Below are positions 16,682 through 25,595 of a stretch of DNA of 53,751 bases, in pieces. The position numbers and the translations under genes are program-made. Numbering within the stretch: the first letter of the stretch is position 1; every line of letters starts with the position of its first letter. The DNA is from Clostridia bacterium. Its GTDB lineage: Bacteria > Bacillota > Clostridia > Christensenellales > Aristaeellaceae. The DNA is taken from assembly GCA_030536295.1 (NCBI GenBank), contig JAUNQH010000009.1:1-53751 (forward strand), written 5' to 3'. The notes beneath the pieces were generated by a model. It was given only the letters and a program-made list of their open reading frames with translations. It had not been told where the DNA came from and ran no database searches.

Positions 16682-18196
16682 ATGGTCTGTATCGCGATCG
16701 ATCTCAAGTCTTTCTATGCCTCTGTGGAATGCGCGGACCGCGGGCTGGACCCGCTGAAGACGAACCTGGTCGTGGCGGACCCGTCACGGACGGAGAAAAC
16801 GATCTGCCTAGCGGTCTCACCGGCGCTGAAAAGGTACGGGATCCCCGGAAGAGCGCGCCTGTTCGAAGTTGTTCAGCGGGTAAAGGAAGTAAACCGCGAA
16901 CGGTTGAGAAACGCGCCGGGGCATGTTTTCAGCGGGAAAAGCGCGAACGCGGACGAGCTTGACGCGGACCCGTCACTTGAACTGGATTATATTGCCGCGC
17001 CGCCGCGTATGGCGCTGTATATGGAAAAAAGCACGCAGATCTTCCGGATCTACGCGGGTTATGTGGCGCCGGAGGATATACATGTTTACTCTGTGGATGA
17101 AGTATTCATGGATGTGACCAACTACGGAAAAATGTATGACATACCGCCGCGCGAGCTGGCGATGAGGATGATCCGCCATGTGCTCAGGGATACCGGGATC
17201 ACCGCTACGGCGGGGATCGGGAGCAACCTTTATCTGAGCAAGATCGCGATGGACATCATGGCGAAGCGAATGCCGGCGGACCGTGACGGCGTGCGGATCG
17301 CGGAGCTGGATGTGCGCGGCTACAGGGAGCAGCTGTGGGACCATCGCCCGCTGACGGATTTCTGGCGGGTGGGCCGCGGAACGGCGGACAAGCTGGAGGC
17401 GCACGGGCTGTACACCATGGGGGATGTGGCGCGGTGCTCCCTCGGCGGACCGAATGATTTTCACAACGAGGCGCTGCTTTACCGGCTGTTCGGGGTGAAT
17501 GCCGAGCTGCTGATCGATCACGCCTGGGGGATCGAACCGACACGGATCGCCGATATCCGCGCTTACCGGCCGGAGAAGAACAGCGTCAGTTCCGGGCAGG
17601 TGCTGCACAGCCCCTATGACGCGGAAGGCGCGAAGCTGATCGTACGCGAGATGACGGACCTGCTGGTGCTGGATCTGGTGTCCAAAAAACTGGAAACGGA
17701 TCAGATGACGCTGACGATGGGATATGACGTTGAAAATATCACGGATCCCGTTCGGCGCGCCGCGTACAGGGGTCCTGTGACAACGGACCGGTACGGCCGG
17801 AAGGTGCCGAAGGACGCGCACGGTACGATCCGCCTGGAAGGTCATACATCCTCAACAAGGCTGATCACGGACGCGGTGATGACCCTGTTTGACCGGATCA
17901 TCGATCCTGCGCTGCTGGTGCGCCGGATGTACGTGGTGGCGGAGAATGTGCTGCCGGAAGGGACCGCGCCGGACAAACAGGCGACCGAACAGCTGGATAT
18001 GTTTACGGATTACGCGCGCCGCGATGAGGAACGGGAGCGTGAGAAGGAGCGGCTGATGAAGGAAAAGCGGCTTCAGCTGGCTCAGCTCGATATCAAGGAG
18101 CGCTTCGGAAAGAACGCTATCCTGAAAGGAATGAACCTGTCAGAAGGCGCGACCGCACGGGAGCGGAACGCGCAGATCGGGGGACATAAGGCATGA
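16682..18196 (+). CDS. Y-family DNA polymerase (DinB/UvrX-like)
   Basis: Y-family polymerases copy past DNA lesions with low fidelity. The 504-residue protein has the catalytic motifs DLKSFYASVE (residues 7-16) and YSVDEVFMDVT (about 138-148), then TAGIGSNLYLSKIAMD. An extra segment of about 40 residues after LRNAPGHVF, and a long charged C-terminal helix (DEEREREKERLMKEKR), distinguish it from compact Pol IV. This is the form often found beside YolD-like genes in Bacillota. GGGAGGCGGGGAAG precedes the ATG. The end overlaps the YolD-like gene by 4 nt. No beta-clamp motif was confidently located. Confidence 0.92.
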   Translation: MVCIAIDLKSFYASVECADRGLDPLKTNLVVADPSRTEKTICLAVSPALKRYGIPGRARLFEVVQRVKEVNRERLRNAPGHVFSGKSANADELDADPSLELDYIAAPPRMALYMEKSTQIFRIYAGYVAPEDIHVYSVDEVFMDVTNYGKMYDIPPRELAMRMIRHVLRDTGITATAGIGSNLYLSKIAMDIMAKRMPADRDGVRIAELDVRGYREQLWDHRPLTDFWRVGRGTADKLEAHGLYTMGDVARCSLGGPNDFHNEALLYRLFGVNAELLIDHAWGIEPTRIADIRAYRPEKNSVSSGQVLHSPYDAEGAKLIVREMTDLLVLDLVSKKLETDQMTLTMGYDVENITDPVRRAAYRGPVTTDRYGRKVPKDAHGTIRLEGHTSSTRLITDAVMTLFDRIIDPALLVRRMYVVAENVLPEGTAPDKQATEQLDMFTDYARRDEEREREKERLMKEKRLQLAQLDIKERFGKNAILKGMNLSEGATARERNAQIGGHKA

Positions 18197-18411
18197 CGGA
18201 AGAGACGAAAGGAAAGTACGCGGATATCATTGATACGGATTACCGCGGTTCGCCGACGCGGCCGCATATGTCCGCGCATGACCGGGCGGGTCAGTTCGCT
18301 CCCTTCGCGGCCCTGAGCGGATACGGGGCAATGATCCGGGAAGCGGAAAACGGGATGAACAGTGATGCGGCGGAAGCCGGAACGGATGAATGGGAGGATG
18401 TGTACGAATGA
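18193..18411 (+). CDS. YolD-like small protein
   Basis: The 72-residue product contains HMSAHDRAGQFAPFAALSGY, close to the conserved core of short YolD-like proteins that accompany Y-family polymerases in Clostridia. The C terminus is acidic (TDEWEDVYE). YolD proteins are thought to act with UvrX/UmuC-type polymerases, though the mechanism is not settled. Both ends overlap neighbours by ATGA, so translation is probably coupled to the polymerase. The call is firm for the family and weak for function. Confidence 0.82.
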   Translation: MTEETKGKYADIIDTDYRGSPTRPHMSAHDRAGQFAPFAALSGYGAMIREAENGMNSDAAEAGTDEWEDVYE

Positions 18412-19325
18412 AGAAAAAGACGGAAGTGTGCCGTGCGGCGGCTGCGATGCTGACCGCGGTGATGCTGCTGGCGCTTTGCTTTTGCCCGGCGCGGGTCATC
18501 GGCGCCGCGGCCGCTTTCTCCGATGATCCGGACGCGATCGAGGCAGCGGCGGATTCCGTGTTCATGCTGGAGGTCTATTCCTCATCCAACCGCTGCATCG
18601 CGACGGGAAGCGGTTTTATCGCTTTCCGGGAAGGACTGCTGGTGACGAATTACCACGTGATGGAAGACGGCGCGTATATCGTCGCCGTGGGAGATGACGG
18701 GGACCGGTATACCGTGAGCGGAGTCTGCGTCGCTGACAAGAAACTGGATATCGCCATCCTGCATTTTGACCGCAGTCCGGCGGCCCGGATCCTGGAGCTG
18801 GACACATCGGACAACATCAAAAGATCGCAGACGGTGGTCGCGATCGGCAGTCCGGCCGGGCTGAAGAATACCGTATCCATCGGCAATATCAGCGCGTTCT
18901 ACGCGGAAGAAGGAAAAAACTGGATCCAGTTCACGGCGCCTATCTCATCCGGTTCCAGCGGCGGCGCGCTGTTCGGCGATGACGGAAAAGTCATCGGGGT
19001 CACGACGGCGACCTACGCGTCGGCGCAGAACATCAATATGGCCGTGCGCGCGTCTGATGTGGAAGCGCTGTATCGCAAATGGGACGGAAAAACGGTGACC
19101 GCGATGAACCGGGTGACCGGGCAGAAGACCGCAGCTTCCGTTTACGGCGGAGGAAATACCGGCGGAAACACCGGCGGGCAGACAAGCGGCAAGGTGTACG
19201 TGACATCCTCCGGCACAAAATATCACAGCAATCCGGATTGCTCCAAGATGAAGAACCCCGTGACCATTGATCTGATGGACGCGATCCGCAAAGGCTATCA
19301 GCCCTGCGGAAAATGCTACAGATAG
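18408..19325 (+). CDS. Secreted trypsin-like serine protease with Cys-rich tail
   Basis: The 305-residue protein has a signal peptide (hydrophobic residues about 10-38) and an S1-type HtrA/DegP-like domain. The apparent triad is H83 in TNYHVM, D114 in KKLDIAIL and S184 in SSGSSGGAL. A Gly/Asn/Thr linker (GGGNTGGNTGGQTSG) leads to a C-terminal domain with KYHSNPDCSKM and PCGKC, likely a four-ligand metal site like the Ada type. No PDZ domain is present. The ATG at 18408 overlaps the YolD-like stop; starting at 18390 would add six polar residues. A secreted protease coupled to a lesion-bypass polymerase is unexpected. Confidence 0.87.
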   Translation: MKKKTEVCRAAAAMLTAVMLLALCFCPARVIGAAAAFSDDPDAIEAAADSVFMLEVYSSSNRCIATGSGFIAFREGLLVTNYHVMEDGAYIVAVGDDGDRYTVSGVCVADKKLDIAILHFDRSPAARILELDTSDNIKRSQTVVAIGSPAGLKNTVSIGNISAFYAEEGKNWIQFTAPISSGSSGGALFGDDGKVIGVTTATYASAQNINMAVRASDVEALYRKWDGKTVTAMNRVTGQKTAASVYGGGNTGGNTGGQTSGKVYVTSSGTKYHSNPDCSKMKNPVTIDLMDAIRKGYQPCGKCYR

Positions 19326-19330
19326 AAGGC

Positions 19331-19577
19331 TCTTCACGGAAACCCGGGCTATCAGTTCTTCATTACAGCAAAAGGATTTCGCGCCTGCGGGCGCGACCAA
19401 AGGGCTTTGCGATCGGGTCCGCAAACTCAATAGTCGCAGCTCAACACTGTTGAGACTGCTCCTTTTCGCTTGAGAAACTCACTTTTGAGATTTCCGCCAC
19501 TGGCGGTCAAAAGTGAGATTTCCCTTTGGAAACCTTCGCAGCACAACCCTTACCATAGCCTAACTTTCCGTGAAGAA
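19331..19577. repeat. Structured repeat element, long copy with insertion
   Basis: This 247-nt element is bounded by 12-bp inverted repeats TCTTCACGGAAA and TTTCCGTGAAGA. Inside it has the paired arms GGCTAT/ATAGCC and AAGG(A)TTTC/GAAACCTT, a hairpin CGCGCC-TGCG-GGCGCG, and a second arm CCAAAGGG/CCCTTTGG. Compared with the copy at 39892, it is almost identical except for a 106-nt insertion (19416-19521) in the loop of that second arm. The insertion has its own hairpins (CTCAA/TTGAG and CTCACTTTTGA/TCAAAAGTGAG). It starts 5 nt after the protease stop. No protein is supported here. Confidence 0.9.
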
Positions 19578-19611
19578 CCCAGATAGAGCGGCAGATACCG
19601 CTGATCAACAG

Positions 19612-19636
19612 AAAAAACCCGCCTGACGGCGGGTTT
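19612..19636 (-). terminator. Intrinsic terminator of the lepB operon
   Basis: On the minus strand, a 9-bp stem (AAACCCGCC with GGCGGGTTT, loop GTCA) is followed by a run of T, 13 nt after the lepB stop. With the repeat element it fills the 324-nt gap between the protease and lepB. Confidence 0.88.
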
Positions 19637-19649
19637 GATCATATTCGGA

Positions 19650-20537
19650 TCATTCGGCGGCGGCACGGTCTTCCGCGGGCGCCTGTACATTGCGCCACGC
19701 GTTGAAGGGGAAGACCACGCTGCAGACCTTGCCGACGATCATGTCGCGCGAGATCGCGCCCTGACTGCGGCTGTCATTGGAATTGTTGCGGTGATCGCCC
19801 ATGACCAGATAGTCATCATTTTCAATGGTCAAGGTGGTGTTTTCCGTGACAGCGCTGACAATGCCGGCTTCTTCCTCCACAAGCAGCTGACCGTTGTAGA
19901 TCTGAACACGCCTGTTCTGCTTCAGCACGCCGAAATACCGGATGCCTGCCGGGAACTCTTCACCGTTGAGGTAAATGATCCCGTCCCTGTATTCGATCAC
20001 ATCGCCTTTGGCGGGAACGCGGTTCGGCGCGAAGGTGCTTCCGTCAGACGCGCCCCTGGTTCTGTATTCATCACTGATGAACGGTTCTTCATACATCACG
20101 CCGTTGATATACAGCTTGCCTTCACTGACTTCCACCGTATCTCCGGGCAGACCGATGACGCGCTTGACGAAGTTGGTGTCTCCGCGGCCGGGATAGCGGC
20201 AGATGACGATATCGAACCGCTCCGGGTCACCGAAGAAGGCGAGCCTGGGCTGCGCTTCCTTCACCTCATCTTCCTGCCAGGGCAGGCTGAGCCATACGGA
20301 ACCGTAATTCAGCTTGGATACGAACATGATCTCACCATCGGCAAGCGTGTTGTCCATGGAATGACCGTCAACGCGAACCGGTTCGAAAACGAAAGAGCGG
20401 ATCGCGAGTGCCGCGATGACCGCGACCAGAATCGTAAGTACCCATTCCAGGATCTCCTGTCCCACGGTTTTTTTCTTTTTCTCCTTTTTTTTGCCGGTCA
20501 TTTCATCGGTGACTTCGTTGATTGTTTGTTCAGACAT
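19650..20537 (-). CDS. lepB: Type I signal peptidase
   Basis: LepB removes signal peptides from exported proteins. The 295-residue protein has a Lys-rich cytoplasmic start (KKKEKKKK), one transmembrane helix (about residues 29-48), the catalytic serine S60 in GHSMDNTL, the general base K125 in TNFVKRVIGLPGD, and the box E motif GDHRNNSNDSR. A larger middle domain makes it longer than the simple Bacillus SipS type. GGAGG lies 8 nt upstream of the ATG at 20537; an in-frame ATG at 20558 overlaps the TPR stop but has no suitable ribosome site. It is the last gene of the minus-strand set. Confidence 0.95.
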   Translation of the reverse strand: MSEQTINEVTDEMTGKKKEKKKKTVGQEILEWVLTILVAVIAALAIRSFVFEPVRVDGHSMDNTLADGEIMFVSKLNYGSVWLSLPWQEDEVKEAQPRLAFFGDPERFDIVICRYPGRGDTNFVKRVIGLPGDTVEVSEGKLYINGVMYEEPFISDEYRTRGASDGSTFAPNRVPAKGDVIEYRDGIIYLNGEEFPAGIRYFGVLKQNRRVQIYNGQLLVEEEAGIVSAVTENTTLTIENDDYLVMGDHRNNSNDSRSQGAISRDMIVGKVCSVVFPFNAWRNVQAPAEDRAAAE

Positions 20538-20554
20538 GATGTTTGTACCTCCGG

Positions 20555-21361
20555 TCATGCTTTCAGACGCGCGATCTCCGCGTCCACGATCTCTTTTGTG
20601 ACGTAATTCAGCGGCGAGAAACGGCCTTCGGCGGCCAGTTCCAGCTTTTCAACGGCGGCGGCGGTGTTGCCGGCCTCCAGATCGTAACGGCTCAGGAACC
20701 AGAGCGTATCGATCTGACCCGGACGGAAGGCGATCGCCTTATCAAAGTATTCCTTTGCCTTTTCCTTATCACCGAAGACGCGGTACCACACCTGCCCGAG
20801 ATTGTCCAGACAGATGCTGTCCTCATCGTCATATTCAACGGCTTCCTGATTGAAGGCAAGCGCCTTTTCCATCCCCTCGCGGAACAGTCCGGCGGGTGAC
20901 TTTGCCTCCTCGGCGCCGCTTTCCGCATCAGGCGCCGCGGGAACGGCCTCTTCCGCGGCGGCCTCTTCCGCGGGCGCGTTCTTCATGTCATACAGATCGG
21001 CGTAAAGATAGCCGAGCGTCTGATAGATCGTGCCCGTCGGGCCGTGACGGTGCAGCTCGTCCAGCTTGGAAACGGCCTTTTTCGTGTCGCCCAGCTTATG
21101 ACAGCACACGGCGTAGTCCACGATCAGCTGCGTTTTGCTTTCACCGGTCATGCCGGGATCCTTCTGGTGCTTGACCAGCAGATCCTTGCAGGCTTCATAC
21201 TGCCCGGTGCGCAGCAGCAGCACGGCATAGCTGAGAATATAGCGCGGAACGTTCAGCCCTTCGGAAACGGCCTCGGCATAAAGCCGGAGCGCTTCTTCCG
21301 TATTGCCATCGCGCTGAGCCTTCACGGCCTTGTTTGCTTTCAACCCGGTCATAAATCCCAT
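20555..21361 (-). CDS. Tetratricopeptide-repeat protein
   Basis: The 268-residue cytoplasmic protein is built of TPR-like helical pairs, seen in AVKAQRDGNTEEALRLYAEA, ILSYAVLLLRTGQYEACKDL and DNLGQVWYRVFGDKEKAKEY. An Ala/Glu-rich low-complexity stretch (about residues 130-155) splits the repeats into two blocks. TPR proteins are scaffolds, and nothing here names the partner. Two ATGs are possible, 21367 and 21361; the second has the better distance (8 nt) from GGAG. It sits between mrfB and lepB in what looks like one transcript. Confidence 0.82.
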   Translation of the reverse strand: MGFMTGLKANKAVKAQRDGNTEEALRLYAEAVSEGLNVPRYILSYAVLLLRTGQYEACKDLLVKHQKDPGMTGESKTQLIVDYAVCCHKLGDTKKAVSKLDELHRHGPTGTIYQTLGYLYADLYDMKNAPAEEAAAEEAVPAAPDAESGAEEAKSPAGLFREGMEKALAFNQEAVEYDDEDSICLDNLGQVWYRVFGDKEKAKEYFDKAIAFRPGQIDTLWFLSRYDLEAGNTAAAVEKLELAAEGRFSPLNYVTKEIVDAEIARLKA

Positions 21362-21366
21362 CGTCA

Positions 21367-22515
21367 TTACTCCTTTTGCGCTATTTTGCGCTTTAAACGG
21401 TCATAACGGTATTTTAACGCATTTTCCGTATCTTGTACAGAACCTTCTGCGTACAGGGATGGCTCATACAGAAGGATCAGCGCGCGGCGCGTCAGCTCCA
21501 GCGCTTTTTCAAGGTCGCCGGTGCGATGCTCGTGATATTTGGCCAGCTCGATATACGGCGTGACGCCGCCCTTGTGTGTTTCGACCATCCGCTGCCAGAT
21601 CTTCACCGCCTCTTCCGTTTCACCGGCGCGGCGCCAGGAACGGGCCAGCGCGCCGGAAGCCGCGGCACCGGCACGCCCGTGCTCCGCGAGACGGTAGCAG
21701 CGTCTCGCCTCCGACGGATGCCCCGTTTTTTCCAGTGCCCGGCCCATGGAAAATGTATCTTCGCCGTGGCACAGTTCTTCCGGATGACGGTAAAGACGCG
21801 CCATCCGGCACAGCAGCACGCACAGGGTGGCGATGTCCTGCGCGTTGTGTGTCAGCACATCATCCAGCATGCACAGCTGTCCGGTCTTCAGATAGGAAAA
21901 GTAGCGCTGCGGGACCTCGCTGCCGGGCAGGTCGCCCGTACGCGGAATGCCGAGCACGCGCGCTTCCAGATCGCCGAGGGTGCAGTGCCCCAGCCGCAGC
22001 TTCCACAGCCGTCTCGCCGGATAGAGGAGATCCAGGTGCGGAAGACGCAGCGGGGCCGGATCCATCCGGTTCATGCGGAAACGGCTTTCAAGCAGGGGAA
22101 CGTCAAAGGAACGACCGTTGAAAGTGCACAGCAGATCGAACCGGCCGAGATCCTCCGCCACATGCTGCAGCAGATACGCCTCCTCCGGATAGTCGCGCAT
22201 CAGATACTGACGGATCTCAAAGCCGTTTTCCCGCATCATGCCGACTCCGACCAGAAAGGCAACGCTGCCGGAACCGCCGAGACCGGTCGTTTCCGTATCC
22301 ATATACAGGATCCGGGACGGATCGATGCGCTCCGGGATACAGTCCGGCTGCATCAGCATCAGCGTTTCACGGTCCAGCTCCGCGAAACCGGGAAAATCCG
22401 ATACGGGCCGGAATTCCGATGTGCAGCGGCAGTCAGCCCGTACTTCCGCGGCCGCCGGGGCGGCTTTGCGGGGTGGTGACGCGTCAATGGCGCGCAGTTT
22501 ATCTCGCAGATTCAT
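21367..22515 (-). CDS. mrfB: MrfB/YprB-type DEDD exonuclease
   Basis: In Bacillus subtilis, MrfB is a metal-dependent exonuclease that works with the helicase MrfA in repair of mitomycin C damage. The 382-residue protein has an RNase H-like domain with ILYMDTETTGLGG (first DE pair), FNGRSFDVPLL (second acidic residue) and HNAQDIATL (His and last Asp). The C-terminal third has TPR-like helices, as in MrfB. The gene overlaps mrfA by 17 nt and is immediately followed by the TPR gene, so the pair is conserved and probably co-translated. The function is inferred from the family. Confidence 0.9.
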   Translation of the reverse strand: MNLRDKLRAIDASPPRKAAPAAAEVRADCRCTSEFRPVSDFPGFAELDRETLMLMQPDCIPERIDPSRILYMDTETTGLGGSGSVAFLVGVGMMRENGFEIRQYLMRDYPEEAYLLQHVAEDLGRFDLLCTFNGRSFDVPLLESRFRMNRMDPAPLRLPHLDLLYPARRLWKLRLGHCTLGDLEARVLGIPRTGDLPGSEVPQRYFSYLKTGQLCMLDDVLTHNAQDIATLCVLLCRMARLYRHPEELCHGEDTFSMGRALEKTGHPSEARRCYRLAEHGRAGAAASGALARSWRRAGETEEAVKIWQRMVETHKGGVTPYIELAKYHEHRTGDLEKALELTRRALILLYEPSLYAEGSVQDTENALKYRYDRLKRKIAQKE

Positions 22516-24784
22516 CTTTTGTCAGCTCCCGCAGGATCCGTATCGCGGCCTGCTTGCCGTTCGTTCCGATCTCACCCGCGGGCCCCGCGCAGGACGGGCA
22601 GCCGCATTCACACTGACAGTCCGCGGCGATCTGAAGCGCCTTCTCCAGCAGCATGGAGCGCATACCGAAGGCCTTGTCGGACAGGCCGATGCCGCCGGGA
22701 CAGTTGTCATAAATGATCACGGTCGGCTTGTCGGTAATGGGACTGCGTACCTGATACTGCACCGCGATGTCCTGCGGCGCGCACATCAGATACAGCGGGC
22801 ATACGATGCGCAGCAGATTGGCCACGCCCAGCATGCCGTTTTTCAGCGCGTCCCCCGTGAATGACGCGCACAGTTCATCAGGCAGCGTCCACCACATCGC
22901 GGTGGTGTGCATATCCGTTTCCGGCAGACGCACGGGACCGAAGCCGAGCGTTTCATGCGTGTCGAAACGGATCTTCTTGAACATGGTGACAAGCGCGGTG
23001 ACCTTGACCTCGCCCAGCGCGCAGACGCCGCCGCCCGGAACCGGCTTTTCCTCGGCAATATCCAGCAGACTCAGGGAGACATTCAGATCCGCGTCGGTAT
23101 AGTATCCGGCTTCCGTCTGCCGGATGTAGGCCTTGCACGCGTCAAAGTCCAGCTTCTCGACCTGATACAGTTTCGCCTCGTGCATATAGATCGCGTTTTC
23201 ATGAAGCAGCATAGGCGCGGTGAAACGGTCCATTTCGCCGATCACGCGGTGACGCGCGGGATCGGTGATATCGATGATCACGAAATTCTCACTCGTTGCC
23301 GAGCGCAGGGAGATCTCCGACGCGGGGAAATCCTCCGCCGACCAGTGATACTTGCCGCCCACATGATGCAGGATGTTCTGCCCGGCAAGGTATTCCAGCA
23401 GCTCACCCGGCGAAGGAGCATTGCCGAAATCCTCATCATCGCGGAATGGCAGCTCGAAAGCGGCGCACTTGAAATGGTTCAGCAGGATATACAGGTTATC
23501 CGGATTCAGCAGCGCGTTCTCCGGCGACTGACGGAGGAAATAATCCGGGTGATTGACGATGTACTGATCCAGCGCGGAGGATGACGCGATGAAAAACACG
23601 ATGCTCGTGCTTCTGCGCCGCCCCGCGCGGCCGGCCTGCTGCCACGCCGCGGCGATCGTGCCCGGATAGCCGCACAGCACGCACGCGTCCAGCGAGCCGA
23701 TATCGACGCCGAGCTCCAGCGCGTTTGTGGAAACGACCGCGTCCACCTCGCCGCAGCGCAGACCGTGTTCGATCTCCCTGCGCTCCGTGGGCAGATAGCC
23801 GCCGCGGTATCCGCGCACGCGGCCGGCGTTACCGAGCGGATCACGCACCATATCCTTCAGATATTTGGTGAGCACCTCCACCGTCAGCCGGGACCGGGCG
23901 AAGGTGATGGCGCGGATCCCGTTTTTCAGCAGCATGCCGGAGATGGTCCGGGTGACCGGGATGCAGCCTTCGCGGATGCCGAGCTGTTTGTTGACGACGG
24001 GAGGATTGTAGAACACGAAATGACGCTCGCCCATCGGCGCGCCGTTGTCATCGATCAGCGTGACGGGCCGCCCTGTCAGCGTGGACGCGAGCTCCGCCGG
24101 ATTGGCGATGGTCGCCGAACAGAGGATGTACTGCGGCCGGCTGCCGTAGAACTCGCACAGGCGGGTGAGCCGGCGGAGCACATTGGCCAGATTGGATCCG
24201 AAAACGCCGCGGTATGTATGGATCTCATCCACGACGATGTATTTCAGGTTTTCAAACAGCTTGACCCACTTGGTGTGATGGGGCAGGATACCGGAATGCA
24301 GCATATCCGGATTGGTCACGACGATGTGCCCGGCCTGACGCACCGCTTTCCGCGCCGCGGCGGGCGTGTCCCCGTCGTAGGTGCAGGTCTTGATATCGAC
24401 GCCGAGATCGCCGATCATCTCATACAGCTCGCTGACCTGATCGGCCGACAGCGCCTTGGTGGGAAAAAGATAAAGCGCGCGCGCGTCCGGGTCGCGGAGG
24501 ATCGCGGAAAGCACAGGCAGGTTATAGCACATGGTCTTGCCGCTCGCCGTAGGGGTAACGATGACCGTATCCTCGCCGCGCAGGGTCGCTTCGATGCTGT
24601 GCGCCTGATGGGTATACAGCTGATGGATACCGCGCTTCTCCAGCACAGGACGCAGGCGCGCGTCCAGCGAATCGGGAAAGGGCACGGTACGCGCTTCACG
24701 CGCGGGCTGCACTTCCCAGCGCACTACATTCTGCATGAAGTTTTCATTATTGCGGAGCCGGTCCGCCAGTTGCGTTACATTCAT
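22499..24784 (-). CDS. mrfA: MrfA/YprA-type DEAD/DEAH helicase
   Basis: MrfA is a 3'-5' DNA helicase of the mitomycin repair pathway. The 761-residue length is typical. Motifs are Walker A TPTASGKTMCYN (about residues 81-92), VVDEIHTYRGVFGSN, CSATIANPAEL, the motif V and VI regions VSTNALELGVDIG and QQAGRAGRR, and a C-terminal DUF1998-like zinc domain with four cysteines in CQCECGCPSCAGP. GGAGG precedes the ATG. It lies directly upstream of mrfB with an overlap, the arrangement known from B. subtilis. Confidence 0.93.
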   Translation of the reverse strand: MNVTQLADRLRNNENFMQNVVRWEVQPAREARTVPFPDSLDARLRPVLEKRGIHQLYTHQAHSIEATLRGEDTVIVTPTASGKTMCYNLPVLSAILRDPDARALYLFPTKALSADQVSELYEMIGDLGVDIKTCTYDGDTPAAARKAVRQAGHIVVTNPDMLHSGILPHHTKWVKLFENLKYIVVDEIHTYRGVFGSNLANVLRRLTRLCEFYGSRPQYILCSATIANPAELASTLTGRPVTLIDDNGAPMGERHFVFYNPPVVNKQLGIREGCIPVTRTISGMLLKNGIRAITFARSRLTVEVLTKYLKDMVRDPLGNAGRVRGYRGGYLPTERREIEHGLRCGEVDAVVSTNALELGVDIGSLDACVLCGYPGTIAAAWQQAGRAGRRRSTSIVFFIASSSALDQYIVNHPDYFLRQSPENALLNPDNLYILLNHFKCAAFELPFRDDEDFGNAPSPGELLEYLAGQNILHHVGGKYHWSAEDFPASEISLRSATSENFVIIDITDPARHRVIGEMDRFTAPMLLHENAIYMHEAKLYQVEKLDFDACKAYIRQTEAGYYTDADLNVSLSLLDIAEEKPVPGGGVCALGEVKVTALVTMFKKIRFDTHETLGFGPVRLPETDMHTTAMWWTLPDELCASFTGDALKNGMLGVANLLRIVCPLYLMCAPQDIAVQYQVRSPITDKPTVIIYDNCPGGIGLSDKAFGMRSMLLEKALQIAADCQCECGCPSCAGPAGEIGTNGKQAAIRILRELTKDESAR

Positions 24785-24802
24785 GATAACAGACCTCCGG
24801 GA

Positions 24803-25591
24803 TCAGGCGCCGAATCCATACGAGAGCAGGAAGCGGCAGCAGTCCGTACCCCAGCCGGACGCCGGCGGCAGCTCGGAGCTCAGCCCGATGCCGTGGTGAC
24901 CGCGGGGATAGATGTGCAGTTCAAAGAGAATGCCGTGATCGGCCAGCGCTTTCGCGAGCAGGAGCGAGTTCTGCGGGGGCACACTGCCGTCTTCGGCGGT
25001 GTGCCAGATGAAGGCGGGCGGCGTTTCATCCGTCACATTCAGCTCGGCGGAAAAACGGCTGATCAGCCGCGGATCGTCCTTTCCGGCACCGAGCAGGTTT
25101 TCCCTCGATCCGGTGTGGGTATACCGCCCCATTGAAACGACCGCGTAGCAGGGAATGAACGCGTCCGGCCGCGAGGAAAGACGTTCGGCCGGATCATCAC
25201 TGTCCGGATCCCCTTTGTCCCACAATACGGCGGAGGCGCAGCAGAGGTTGCCGCCGGCGGAGAAACCGAGCACGGCGACTTTTTCATAGCCTGCCAGACG
25301 CAGCACGCGCACGGCGCGCTTCACATCAGCAAGCGGCGCCTCGCAGTGGCAGGGCGCGACACGGTAATCCAGCACAAAAGCCGCAATGCCCTGCGCGTTC
25401 AGCATACGCGCCACCGGATCCCCCTCATGCGGGGCTTTGTACGCGTAAGCGCCGCCCGGAAGCACGATCACGGCGCCCCTCGCGCCTTCCGCGGGGAAAG
25501 CCTTCAAGGACGGCTGCGGCTGATCCGGACTGTATTCGCTGTACGGCGCGGTGCCCGGCCACAGCATGATGATCTCATCCTGTTTATACAT
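24803..25591 (-). CDS. Alpha/beta-hydrolase, esterase/xylan-esterase type
   Basis: The 262-residue cytoplasmic hydrolase has the oxyanion motif LPGGAYAYKAPHEG (near residue 45), the nucleophile S111 in GFSAGG, an acid D201 in TAEDGSVP and a catalytic His in RGHHGIGLS (H232 or H233). This is the layout of BD-FAE/acetyl-xylan-esterase-like enzymes that remove acyl groups from sugars or small esters. No signal peptide is visible, so it would act on imported compounds. It lies 4 nt downstream of the DUF1643 gene and 18 nt upstream of mrfA. The substrate is unknown. Confidence 0.87.
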   Translation of the reverse strand: MYKQDEIIMLWPGTAPYSEYSPDQPQPSLKAFPAEGARGAVIVLPGGAYAYKAPHEGDPVARMLNAQGIAAFVLDYRVAPCHCEAPLADVKRAVRVLRLAGYEKVAVLGFSAGGNLCCASAVLWDKGDPDSDDPAERLSSRPDAFIPCYAVVSMGRYTHTGSRENLLGAGKDDPRLISRFSAELNVTDETPPAFIWHTAEDGSVPPQNSLLLAKALADHGILFELHIYPRGHHGIGLSSELPPASGWGTDCCRFLLSYGFGA

Positions 25592-25595
25592 ATAT

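Noticed and set aside
23765..25135. A 456-codon plus-strand frame across mrfA and the esterase
   Set aside because: It crosses two well-supported minus-strand genes and their gap; no domain is visible.
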